From: Oscillospiraceae bacterium | GTDB taxonomy: Bacteria > Bacillota > Clostridia > Oscillospirales > Oscillospiraceae | DNA: 5,796 nucleotides | Direction: 5' to 3' | Assembly: GCA_902766215.1 (NCBI GenBank) | Contig: CACXCV010000184.1 | Span: forward strand, 1 to 5,796 | Part shown: in pieces, positions 1-5,760 of the stretch | Layout of the letters: every line of letters starts with the position of its first letter | How positions within the stretch are numbered: the stretch's first letter is position 1 | Notes under the pieces: model-generated | Databases searched by the model: none | What the model was told of the DNA's origin: nothing | Seen by the model: the letters and a program-made list of their open reading frames with translations, nothing else | Program-made: the position numbers and the translations under genes

Positions 1-13
1 CATAAATCTCCAT
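1..13 (-). CDS. 5' end of next gene (partial, start only)
   Basis: Only ATG GAG ATT TAT G is inside the window, giving M-E-I-Y and a fifth codon beginning with G. The preceding AAGGA at 28-24 supports this start; the ATG at 3-1 is the alternative. Cysteine desulfurases of clostridia often begin with a similar short strand before their DNAATT motif, and such a gene can follow recN in related genomes, but four residues cannot establish this. The identity is open. Confidence 0.35.
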
Positions 14-23
14 TTGATGATTA

Positions 24-28
24 TCCTT
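24..28 (-). promoter_or_regulatory. Probable Shine-Dalgarno site of the next gene
   Basis: AAGGA lies ten bases before an ATG at 13-11 on the minus strand. This is better spaced than the alternative pairing of GGAG (11-8) with the ATG at 3-1, which leaves only four bases. It suggests the next gene starts at 13 and that the spacer after recN is about 106 bases. Confidence 0.45.
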
Positions 29-34
29 ATTGTT

Positions 35-64
35 CGATTCTATTTTGTTTGGATTTCAGAATCG
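35..64. repeat. Inverted repeat in the spacer after recN
   Basis: CGATTCT (35-41) and AGAATCG (58-64) are perfect 7-base inverted arms separated by 16 bases. On the minus strand the structure lies just upstream of the presumed ribosome binding site of the next gene. It is too weak, too A/T-rich and lacks a U-tract, so it is unlikely to be a terminator. It could be a protein-binding dyad or chance in A/T-rich sequence. Confidence 0.3.
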
Positions 65-90
65 TCATAGATGCCGCAAAATGCGTCCAT
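40..90 (-). CDS. Possible 16-codon micro-ORF / leader peptide
   Basis: In the spacer after recN, GGGAGGAG (105-98) lies upstream of two nearby ATGs. The ATG at 90 sits nine bases after the GGAGG core and reads MDAFCGIYDDSEIQTK before TAG. The ATG at 95 is too close to the SD for comfort and would give a different 22-codon peptide (starting MIWTHFAAS) ending in TAA at 29-27. I do not recognise either peptide. There is no run of one amino acid that would suggest a classical attenuation leader. The SD is the only real evidence for translation, so this may be chance. Confidence 0.25.
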   Translation of the reverse strand: MDAFCGIYDDSEIQTK

Positions 91-119
91 ATCATCGCTC
101 CTCCCACTGCAGGAACTGT

Positions 120-1784
120 TTATCCAGCGCCATGGCCGCGGAGCATCTCCTCGGCACTGCGGCGCGTGGTTTCGGTAATTTCGGCCCCGCCGATGATGCG
201 TGCCAGCTCCTCGCGGCGGCCGGCAAAGTCGAGGTTCTCCACCGACGTGAAGGTGCGCCCGCCGGACTCGTGCTTGCTGACCAGATAGTGCCGGTCGGCC
301 CGCGCGGCCAGCTGCGGCAGATGCGTCACGCAAAGCACCTGCCTGGTGCGGGCCAGGTCGGCCAGCTTTTCGGCCACCTTCTGGGCCGCGCGGCCGCTGA
401 CGCCTGCGTCCACCTCGTCGAAGATCAGCGTCTGCACGTGATCGTTTTCGGCCAGGACGTTTTTCATGGCCAGCATAATGCGCGCCAATTCACCGCCGGA
501 GGCAATCCGGCTGAGCGGCTTGAGCGCCTCGCCGGCATTGGCGCTCATCAGAAAGCGCACGGCGTCGCCGCCGGTTTCGCCCAGCGGGCAGGGGGAAAAC
601 TCGCACTCGAACCGGATGCGCGGCATGTCCAGCTGCGCCAGCTCGTCCATCATGCGCTCCTGCAGATGCTGCGCCGCAGCCTGCCGGCTCTCGTGCAGGA
701 CCTGCGCCGCAGCATGGGCTTTGTCCTCCAGCTGCGCCAGCTGCGCGGCCAGGCGTGCCACCCGTTCGTCGGCAAAGACCATGGCGTCCAGCTCCTCCTG
801 GGCGCGGCTGCAATAGGCCAGCACATCAGCCGCACTGCCGCCATATTTCCGCTTGAGCCGGTGAATGACGTCCAGCCGCGATTCCAGCTGCTCCAGCTCC
901 TCGGGCGAAAACTCGAACCCGTCGCGCAGGTCGCGCAGCTCGTCGGCCGCGTCCTGCACGTTGTACATCAGTTCGTCCAGCCGCGCCGCCAGGGCGCTCA
1001 GCTGGGGCGACACGCCGCCCGCCCGGTTCAGGGCGCGGGCAGCCTCGGTCAGCAGCGACGCGGCACCCAAGCTCTCGTCGCTGCCGGACAGGGCGGCGGA
1101 GGCCTCCTGCACGCAGTCGGTCAGCTTTTCGGCGTTTTGCAGCAGGCGGCGGCGCTCCAGCAGCTGCTCCTCTTCGCCGGACTGCAGGCGCGCGGCGGTA
1201 ATCTCGTCGATCTGGTGCTGGAGCGTCTCCGTCCGGCGGAGCTTCTCTCCCTCGTCCATTTGCAGCGAGGCCAGCTCGCTGCGCACCGCCTGCATCGCCT
1301 CATAGGCCGCGGCATAGGCCGCGCGGTCGGCCTCGTTGCGGGCAAAGCTGTCCAGCAGGGTCAGGTGCGTCTGCTCGTCAAACAGCTGCTGCGAGTCGTG
1401 CTGCCCGTGGATCTGGATCAGCTGCAGCCCCAGCTGGCGCAGCAGCGCCACCGTCACCGGGCGGCCGTTGACGCGGCAGCTGTTGCGGCCGTCGGCGTGA
1501 ATGCGCCGCGCAATCTGCAGCTCATCCGGGTCATAGGGCGTCTGGGTCTGGGCAAACCAGTCCAGCTCGGGCACGCCGCGAAACAGCGCCGTAACCAGCG
1601 CCGAGTCGCAGCCGGTGCGAATCATGTCGCGGGAGGCCCGCTCGCCCAGAATGGCGCTGATGGCGTCGATCACAATGGATTTGCCCGCGCCGGTTTCGCC
1701 GGTCAGGACATGAAAGCCGCTGCCAAGCGTAATGTCCGCCTGTTCAATCACCGCAATATTCTCGATGTGCAGCAGCGAGAGCAT
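120..1784 (-). CDS. recN: DNA repair protein RecN (SMC-like ATPase)
   Basis: RecN is a cytosolic SMC/Rad50-like ATPase that acts early in double-strand break repair, holding DNA ends or sister molecules together with RecA. The 554 residues are in the family range (about 550-575). The N-terminal ATPase half has LSLLHIENIAVIEQ and Walker A GETGAGKS (29-36, Lys35), then the RecN-typical LIQIHGQHDSQQLF (122-135). A long Ala/Leu/Gln/Glu-rich region from about 150 to 385 is the coiled-coil arm pair, broken by the conserved turn region HRLKRKYGG (308-316). The C-terminal half carries the ABC signature ASGGELARIMLAMK (428-441), Walker B TLIFDEVDAGVSG (452-464, Asp456-Glu457) and the H-loop VTHLPQLAA (486-494, His488). 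All elements needed for ATPase activity are visible, so the gene looks functional. The start is supported by the SD in the spacer and the conserved N-terminus. In many bacteria recN is SOS-controlled; here no LexA-type operator is evident, and the gene seems to be read from upstream. It ends in TAA just before the A/T-rich left-edge spacer. Confidence 0.97.
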   Translation of the reverse strand: MLSLLHIENIAVIEQADITLGSGFHVLTGETGAGKSIVIDAISAILGERASRDMIRTGCDSALVTALFRGVPELDWFAQTQTPYDPDELQIARRIHADGRNSCRVNGRPVTVALLRQLGLQLIQIHGQHDSQQLFDEQTHLTLLDSFARNEADRAAYAAAYEAMQAVRSELASLQMDEGEKLRRTETLQHQIDEITAARLQSGEEEQLLERRRLLQNAEKLTDCVQEASAALSGSDESLGAASLLTEAARALNRAGGVSPQLSALAARLDELMYNVQDAADELRDLRDGFEFSPEELEQLESRLDVIHRLKRKYGGSAADVLAYCSRAQEELDAMVFADERVARLAAQLAQLEDKAHAAAQVLHESRQAAAQHLQERMMDELAQLDMPRIRFECEFSPCPLGETGGDAVRFLMSANAGEALKPLSRIASGGELARIMLAMKNVLAENDHVQTLIFDEVDAGVSGRAAQKVAEKLADLARTRQVLCVTHLPQLAARADRHYLVSKHESGGRTFTSVENLDFAGRREELARIIGGAEITETTRRSAEEMLRGHGAG

Positions 1785-1822
1785 GTGCTTCCCCTCTTTC
1801 TCTCAGACTCGGAACCGGAGCG
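1785..1822 (-). promoter_or_regulatory. argR-recN spacer with recN ribosome binding site
   Basis: This 38-base gap is the only true intergenic space between complete genes in the operon. It contains AAAGAGGGG (1799-1791), a reasonable purine-rich ribosome binding site six bases before the recN ATG at 1784. The start of the gap (CTCCGG-TT-CCGAG) could form at most a small bulged hairpin with no following U-run, so I see no terminator and infer read-through from argR into recN. Confidence 0.6.
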
Positions 1823-2275
1823 TTATTTCAGCATGGAGCGGATTTCGGCGCACAGCCCGGCAGCGGACGCTGTATCCCGCAGGATCAGCAGCAGCGTATC
1901 ATCGCCGGCCAGCGAACCCAGCAGAGAGGGCAGCTGCATGCTGTCCACAGCAGAGCCGGCCGCATTGGCCAGGCCGGGCAGGGTTTTGATGACCACCTGA
2001 TTCTGCGCCGAATCAACGCTGGTGACGCACTCGCGGAAGATTTTGTGCAGACGCTCTGCCACCGGCCCCGTAGGATCCTGCACGTTGCTGGCATAGCGAT
2101 AGCGCCCCGCCGGCGAAAGCTCCTTAACCACCCGCAGCTCCTTGATGTCCCGGGAGATGGTGGCCTGCGTGGTGTCAAAGCCGGCGTTTCTCAGCTCCAA
2201 CAGCAGCTGCTCCTGCGTTTCCACCTCTTTCGAGGCTATAATTTCCAGAATCTTTGCCTGTCTCTCGGATTTCAT
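1823..2275 (-). CDS. argR: Arginine repressor ArgR/AhrC
   Basis: This is a 150-residue transcriptional regulator that, with L-arginine as corepressor, binds ARG-box operators as a hexamer to repress arginine biosynthesis; in Bacillus the orthologue AhrC also activates catabolism. The N-terminal winged helix-turn-helix spans about 1-70, with the recognition region TTQATISRDIKEL (35-47) including the characteristic Ser41-Arg42. The C-terminal oligomerisation/arginine-binding domain spans about 80-150, with PGLANAAGSAVDSM (100-113) and AGDDTLLLI (123-131), whose acidic residues are at the ligand-binding position. The chosen ATG at 2275 overlaps the nadK stop (ATGA) and is followed at once by the conserved MKSERQAKILEII. 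A longer in-frame start at 2377 would only add nadK sequence in the wrong frame. The region before the ATG has only a poor SD (AGGCAGG), so initiation probably depends on ribosomes finishing nadK. Linkage of argR to recN is conserved in Firmicutes and does not by itself imply that ArgR controls this operon; I see no ARG box here. Confidence 0.96.
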   Translation of the reverse strand: MKSERQAKILEIIASKEVETQEQLLLELRNAGFDTTQATISRDIKELRVVKELSPAGRYRYASNVQDPTGPVAERLHKIFRECVTSVDSAQNQVVIKTLPGLANAAGSAVDSMQLPSLLGSLAGDDTLLLILRDTASAAGLCAEIRSMLK

Positions 2276-3147
2276 CGAATCGCCTGCCTGTTCATGAATT
2301 TGTGGTTCAGCACCCGGTAGAAGTTTACGTCCTTGAGCCGGATCAGCCGGGTCTGCTCCTCCGCCCGGCAGATGCACACCTGGTCATAGGCATTGAGCCG
2401 AAACGCGCGGCCCCCGTCGGCGGACAGATAAGCGCTCTTTTTCCCGATGGGGCCAACCTGCACCACCACGTTCCGCTCGCTGGAGAGGACAAAGGACCTG
2501 GCTGCCAGCGTGTGGGCGCAGATGGGCGTGACCAGCAGGTTCTGCGCCGTCGGCTCGACGATGGGGCCGCCGGCCGACATGGAATAGGCCGTGGAGCCGG
2601 TGGGCGTGCTGACAATCACGCCGTCGCCCGGCAGGCTGCTCATCTCCACGCCGTCGCAGCTGACGGACAGGGCAATCACCCGGGCCACCGCGCCCTTAGT
2701 GACCACGGCGTCGTTGAGCGCCAGGTCGTGGAAGATGCTGCGCCCGGCGCGCCGCACGGTCACGTCGAGCATCATTCGCGTCTCCAGCTGATAGTCGTCC
2801 GTGGCCAGGCGGGCAATCAGCTCCAGCTCGCCGCTCTCCAGCTCGGCCATGAAGCCCACGTTGCCCACGTTGATGCCCAGAATCGGCACATGACAGCGGG
2901 TGGCCTCCCGCGCGCAGTGGAGAATGGTGCCGTCGCCGCCAAAGCAGATCAGCGCCTCGGCCTGCGGAAGCGCCTGCTCCAGCGCGGCAAAGGGCAGCTC
3001 CTGCGGCAGCTCGGGGGGCTGCTCACTCTCAAACGGGAGGGCACAGACGCTCTCGACCCCGCTCTGGCACAGCAGCGCATAGGCCGCGCGCAAAATGCGA
3101 AAGCCCCGGTCCCGGTATGGATTGGGGCTGAGCACCACCCGCTTCAT
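2272..3147 (-). CDS. nadK: NAD kinase
   Basis: This cytosolic enzyme phosphorylates the 2'-hydroxyl of the adenosine ribose of NAD to make NADP, using ATP and in some family members polyphosphate. The 291-residue protein has the signature FGGDGTIL (69-76), with the catalytic/phosphate-binding Asp72; GINVGNVGFMAE (91-102, the family's G.N.G..GF.. region); LNDAVV (144-149), corresponding to the conserved NAD-binding Asn-acidic pair; and the glycine-rich GDGVIVSTPTGSTAYSMSAGG (174-194), which contacts NAD. The last roughly 80 residues form the beta-rich C-terminal domain typical of the family. The N-terminus VVLSPNPYRD is the first Rossmann strand, supporting the ATG at 3147. Four-base ATGA overlaps at both ends (with tlyA upstream and argR downstream) indicate translational coupling. 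The product should help supply NADPH for biosynthesis, including the reductoisomerase step after Dxs. Nothing is missing or truncated. Confidence 0.96.
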   Translation of the reverse strand: MKRVVLSPNPYRDRGFRILRAAYALLCQSGVESVCALPFESEQPPELPQELPFAALEQALPQAEALICFGGDGTILHCAREATRCHVPILGINVGNVGFMAELESGELELIARLATDDYQLETRMMLDVTVRRAGRSIFHDLALNDAVVTKGAVARVIALSVSCDGVEMSSLPGDGVIVSTPTGSTAYSMSAGGPIVEPTAQNLLVTPICAHTLAARSFVLSSERNVVVQVGPIGKKSAYLSADGGRAFRLNAYDQVCICRAEEQTRLIRLKDVNFYRVLNHKFMNRQAIR

Positions 3148-3950
3148 ACCGCAGTACCCCCCAGTGTTTCGTGCGCCTGACGCACCAGGGCCGGCACGTC
3201 ACGGGGCGCGCTCACCGCGCCCCGGCGCAGATGGGCCAGAAATTCGATGTTCCCCTCCGGCCCCTTGACCGGCGAAAAGGTCACGCCCAGCACACCAAAG
3301 CCCAGCTCCTCCGCCATCCGGCAGGTGGACTCTACCACTTCGGCATGCACGGCCGGGTCGCGCACAACGCCCTTTTTGCCCACGCGGTCCTTCCCCGCCT
3401 CAAACTGCGGCTTGATCAGGCACAGCGCCTGCCCGTCGGGCCTGAGCAGCGCGGCAATTGCCGGCAGCACCAGGCGCAGCGAAATGAACGACACGTCCAC
3501 CACGGACAGATCCAGCGGCTCGCCCAGCTGTTCGGGCGTGACATAGCGGATGTTGGTGCGCTCCATGGTCACCACGCGGGGGTCGCTGCGGATTTTCCAC
3601 GCCAGCTGACCATAGCCCACGTCGATGGCAAACACCTTTTTTGCGCCCTTTTGCAGCAGGCAGTCGGTAAAGCCGCCGGTGGAGGCGCCAGAGTCGCTGC
3701 ACACACAGCCCGCGGGATCCACGCCGAACTGCGCCAGTGCCTTTTCCAGCTTCAGCCCGCCACGGCTGACATAGGGGCAGAGGCTGCCATGCACTTCAAT
3801 GGCTGCGTCCGGCTCGAACGCCGCGCCCGGCTTATCCGCCCGCTGCCCGTTGACAAACACCTGGCCGCTCATAATAATCGCCCGCGCTTTTTCCCGGCTT
3901 TCAGCCAGCCCCTGTTCCGTCATCAGCACGTCCAGTCGGGTCTTTGCCAT
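3144..3950 (-). CDS. tlyA: TlyA family 23S/16S rRNA (cytidine-2'-O)-methyltransferase
   Basis: The product is a 268-residue S-adenosylmethionine-dependent methyltransferase. Characterised family members 2'-O-methylate C1920 of 23S rRNA, and some also C1409 of 16S rRNA, which affects capreomycin sensitivity. An S4-type RNA-binding domain occupies about residues 3-60 (RLDVLMTEQGLAESREKAR, then VFVNGQ). A short linker YVSRGGLKLEKAL leads into a Rossmann/FtsJ-like domain with SAM motif SDSGASTGGFTD (85-96), AIDVGYGQL (108-116), DVSFIS (152-157), LIKPQFEAG (178-186) and NIEF (234-237). Lys67, Asp152, Lys180 and Glu236 fit the K-D-K-E tetrad expected for 2'-O-methyltransferases, which is my assignment by motif position. 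The start at 3950 is chosen because of the strong SD and because the S4 domain begins right after it; the 82 codons upstream in this frame are dxs read in the wrong frame. The stop overlaps the nadK start by four bases. Older annotations call such proteins hemolysins; the methyltransferase role is better supported. I cannot tell whether it is the 23S-only or dual-specificity type. Confidence 0.94.
   Translation of the reverse strand: MAKTRLDVLMTEQGLAESREKARAIIMSGQVFVNGQRADKPGAAFEPDAAIEVHGSLCPYVSRGGLKLEKALAQFGVDPAGCVCSDSGASTGGFTDCLLQKGAKKVFAIDVGYGQLAWKIRSDPRVVTMERTNIRYVTPEQLGEPLDLSVVDVSFISLRLVLPAIAALLRPDGQALCLIKPQFEAGKDRVGKKGVVRDPAVHAEVVESTCRMAEELGFGVLGVTFSPVKGPEGNIEFLAHLRRGAVSAPRDVPALVRQAHETLGGTAV
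3157..3162 (-). promoter_or_regulatory. Possible G-rich ribosome binding site of nadK
   Basis: Six G residues end nine bases before the nadK ATG, inside the last codons of tlyA. This is not a consensus AGGAGG, but G-rich tracts at this spacing can pair with the anti-SD using G-U wobble. The ATGA overlap with tlyA means re-initiation by terminating ribosomes may matter more. Confidence 0.4.
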
Positions 3951-5760
3951 GGCACAGCGCCTCCTTTGCTTTTTCTGCCAGGCTGGCGGCGTCCAGCCCC
4001 AGCGCTGCATAGAGTAGATCGGTCTTCCCATGGGGGACAAATCGCTGCCCCAGGTTGCACTGCACCACGCGCTGCCGCCCGGCATAGTGCGCGGCAAGCT
4101 CCTGCCCCACGCTGCCGACCGCCACGCAGTCCTCGGCCACCAGCAGCAGCCCCGCCGCGGCAGCTTCGTCCAGCGCAGGCCAGTCCAGCGGCGCAATGGC
4201 GGTCAGGCAGAGCAGGTTGGCCGCAACTCCCTCGCCGCGCAGCTGCTGCACCGCCTGCTGCGCCGGGCCGGTCATGGCGCTGTAGGCAACCAGCGTAATG
4301 GCTGCCTGCGGCAGCGGCGGCAGCGGCAGCGGAACAATCTCCCCGCCGCGGGGATAGCGCACAGCCACCGGCCCCTGCATCTCCAGCAGGGCGCGGCGCA
4401 GCATCTGCCGCAGCTGATCATAGGTGGTGGGACAGAGCACCTGCATGCCCGGAATCTGCCGCAGATAGCCCACGTCGAACGCGCCGTGATGCGTCTGCCC
4501 GTCCTCGCCCACCAGGCCGGCCCGGTCAACCGCCAGCACCACGTGCTGCCCGCTGATGGCCACATCGTGGATCAGCATGTCATAGGCCCGCTGGAGAAAG
4601 GTGGAATAGATTGCCGCCACCGGCAGCATGCCCTGCGCGGCCAGCCCGGCGGCCATGGCCACGGCGTGCTCCTCGGCAATGCCCACGTCGAAAAAGCGCC
4701 GGGGGAACCGCGCGGCAAAGCCGTCAAGCCCCACGCCGCTCTGCATTGCGGCTGTAATGGCGCAGATCCGGCGGTCCTGCGCCGCCAGATCCGTCAGCGC
4801 ACGGCCAAACACACTGGAGAAGTTTTCGCTCTCCGGCGGTGTCTGCCCTGTCAGCGGATCGAAACGGCCAATCCCGTGAAACTTGGACGGGGTGCGCTCT
4901 GCCGGCTCATAGCCCTTGCCCTTCACCGTCAGCACATGCAGCACCACTGGCCCGTGCTCGTCCCGCGCCACCTGCAGCAGGTCGGTCAGGCGGGCAATGT
5001 TGTGCCCATCCACAGGGCCGAGGTAAGTAAAGCCCAGCTCCTCGAAAAAGTTGGCCCCCAGCAGCGCGTTGCGCATCCACTTTTTGATCCGGTGGGTGAC
5101 GCCATACAGCTGCCTGCCGCCGGGCAGAAGGCTGGTGGCCTTGCGGTAGGCCTTTTTCAGCCGGTAATACCCCGGGCGCATGCGCATCTGCCGCAGGTGG
5201 CTGGCAATGGCCCCCACATTGCGCGAAATGGACATGGTGTTGTCGTTCAGGATGACAATCAGCGGCTCGCGGCATGCGCCGGCATCGCACAGTCCCTCAT
5301 AGGCCAGGCCGCCCGTCAGCGCCCCGTCGCCGATGAGAGCCAGAACGGAATAATCCTCGCCCCGCAGGGTGCGCGCCCGGGCCATGCCCAACGCCACCGA
5401 GACTGAATTAGACGCATGGCCCGCAATGGCCGCATCGTGGACGCTCTCCGCCGGGACAGGGAAGCCGGACAGCCCGCCATACTGGCGCAGCGTGTCAAAC
5501 CGGTCCAGACGGCCGGTCAGCAGCTTGTGTACATAGCACTGGTGCCCCACATCGAACACCAGCCGGTCACGGCTGGTATCAAACACCCGGTGCAGCGCAA
5601 CGATCAGCTCAACCACGCCCAGGTTGGCCGCCAGGTGCCCGCCCGTCTGCGAAACCGTCTGCACCAGCTGCTGGCGCAGCTCCTCGCAGAGCGCGCTCAT
5701 CTGCGCGTTGTTCAGGCGGAGCAGATCCTGCCTGCTGTGAAGTGTGTCAAGTATTCTCAT
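3901..5760 (-). CDS. dxs: 1-deoxy-D-xylulose-5-phosphate synthase
   Basis: This cytosolic thiamine-diphosphate enzyme condenses pyruvate with glyceraldehyde 3-phosphate, releasing CO2, to give DXP, the entry step of the MEP isoprenoid pathway and a precursor for thiamine and pyridoxal. The 619 residues match the usual family length. Visible motifs are TGGHLAANLGVVEL (39-52, with the TPP-site His42), DVGHQ (70-74), the cofactor motif GDGALTGG (144-151) with the paired LNDN (171-174), KGKGYEP (280-286), FHG (294-296), GIAEEHAV (360-367, with Glu363 at the catalytic glutamate position) and GEDGQTHHGAFD (418-429). Domains are an N-terminal TPP domain (to about 300), a central pyrimidine-binding domain (about 313-475), a Pro/Leu linker (477-484) and a C-terminal transketolase-like domain (485-605). 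The ATG start is supported by the conserved N-terminus (ILDTLHS) and the ATGA overlap with the preceding frame; the upstream purine stretch (GAAAGAAG) is only a weak SD. The 3' end overlaps tlyA by 50 bases. One mild oddity is GHASNSVS at 114-121, where GHSSTSIS is commoner. Confidence 0.97.
   Translation of the reverse strand: MRILDTLHSRQDLLRLNNAQMSALCEELRQQLVQTVSQTGGHLAANLGVVELIVALHRVFDTSRDRLVFDVGHQCYVHKLLTGRLDRFDTLRQYGGLSGFPVPAESVHDAAIAGHASNSVSVALGMARARTLRGEDYSVLALIGDGALTGGLAYEGLCDAGACREPLIVILNDNTMSISRNVGAIASHLRQMRMRPGYYRLKKAYRKATSLLPGGRQLYGVTHRIKKWMRNALLGANFFEELGFTYLGPVDGHNIARLTDLLQVARDEHGPVVLHVLTVKGKGYEPAERTPSKFHGIGRFDPLTGQTPPESENFSSVFGRALTDLAAQDRRICAITAAMQSGVGLDGFAARFPRRFFDVGIAEEHAVAMAAGLAAQGMLPVAAIYSTFLQRAYDMLIHDVAISGQHVVLAVDRAGLVGEDGQTHHGAFDVGYLRQIPGMQVLCPTTYDQLRQMLRRALLEMQGPVAVRYPRGGEIVPLPLPPLPQAAITLVAYSAMTGPAQQAVQQLRGEGVAANLLCLTAIAPLDWPALDEAAAAGLLLVAEDCVAVGSVGQELAAHYAGRQRVVQCNLGQRFVPHGKTDLLYAALGLDAASLAEKAKEALCHGKDPTGRADDGTGAG
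3960..3967 (-). promoter_or_regulatory. Shine-Dalgarno site of tlyA inside dxs
   Basis: AAAGGAGG lies nine bases before the ATG at 3950. It is the strongest canonical ribosome binding site among the five complete genes, and it fixes the tlyA start within a frame that stays open upstream to 4196. The same bases encode Lys599-Glu600 of Dxs, so it is a functional site embedded in coding sequence. Confidence 0.85.
4308..4332 (-). repeat. Short Pro/Leu codon repeat in dxs
   Basis: A run of alternating CCG and CTG codons (seen on the plus strand as repeated ggcagc/ggcggc units) encodes PLPLPPLP at Dxs residues 477-484. It falls between the central and C-terminal domains, where the family has an interdomain linker, so it is probably a rigid linker in low-complexity GC-rich sequence rather than a mobile or regulatory repeat. 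It is a plausible site for slippage. Confidence 0.5.

Noticed and set aside
1..119. Intrinsic terminator after recN
   Set aside because: The only dyad (35-64) has a 7-bp A/T-rich stem, a 16-base loop and no following U-run on the minus strand.
91..333. A 97-codon minus-strand frame overlapping the recN 3' end and running into the spacer
   Set aside because: recN's conserved C-terminus is intact in its own frame to the TAA at 122-120, so no frameshifted extension is needed; only the last 16 codons, with their own SD, deserve attention.
30..2000. A 656-codon open frame on the plus strand opposite recN and part of argR
   Set aside because: It is in exact codon register with recN (codon boundaries coincide), so an antisense stop would need TTA, CTA or TCA codons in recN, which this G/C-rich gene avoids. 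The translation is Gln/Leu/Ala/Arg/His-rich with no recognisable domain, while recN has all its motifs.
2045..2320. A 91-codon plus-strand open frame opposite argR
   Set aside because: In codon register with argR and without any domain signal.
2276..2377. A longer argR with a 34-residue N-terminal extension
   Set aside because: The extension is out-of-frame nadK C-terminal sequence, and the family begins right at the MKSERQAKILEII start that overlaps the nadK stop.
2254..3180. A 308-codon plus-strand open frame opposite nadK
   Set aside because: In codon register with nadK, no recognisable motif, and the opposite strand encodes a complete NAD kinase.
3951..4196. A longer tlyA with an 82-residue N-terminal extension
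   Set aside because: The added residues are Trp/Arg-rich out-of-frame dxs sequence; the strong SD at 3967-3960 and the S4 domain beginning at the ATG at 3950 define the start.
3171..4298. A 375-codon plus-strand open frame opposite tlyA and the end of dxs
   Set aside because: In codon register with tlyA; the end beyond tlyA becomes Ala/Pro/Arg low-complexity sequence, typical of a shadow frame in GC-rich DNA.
4030..5406. A 458-codon plus-strand open frame opposite dxs
   Set aside because: Same codon-register antisense artefact: its frame matches the dxs codon boundaries and its composition (His/Gln/Arg/Gly-rich) has no domain character.
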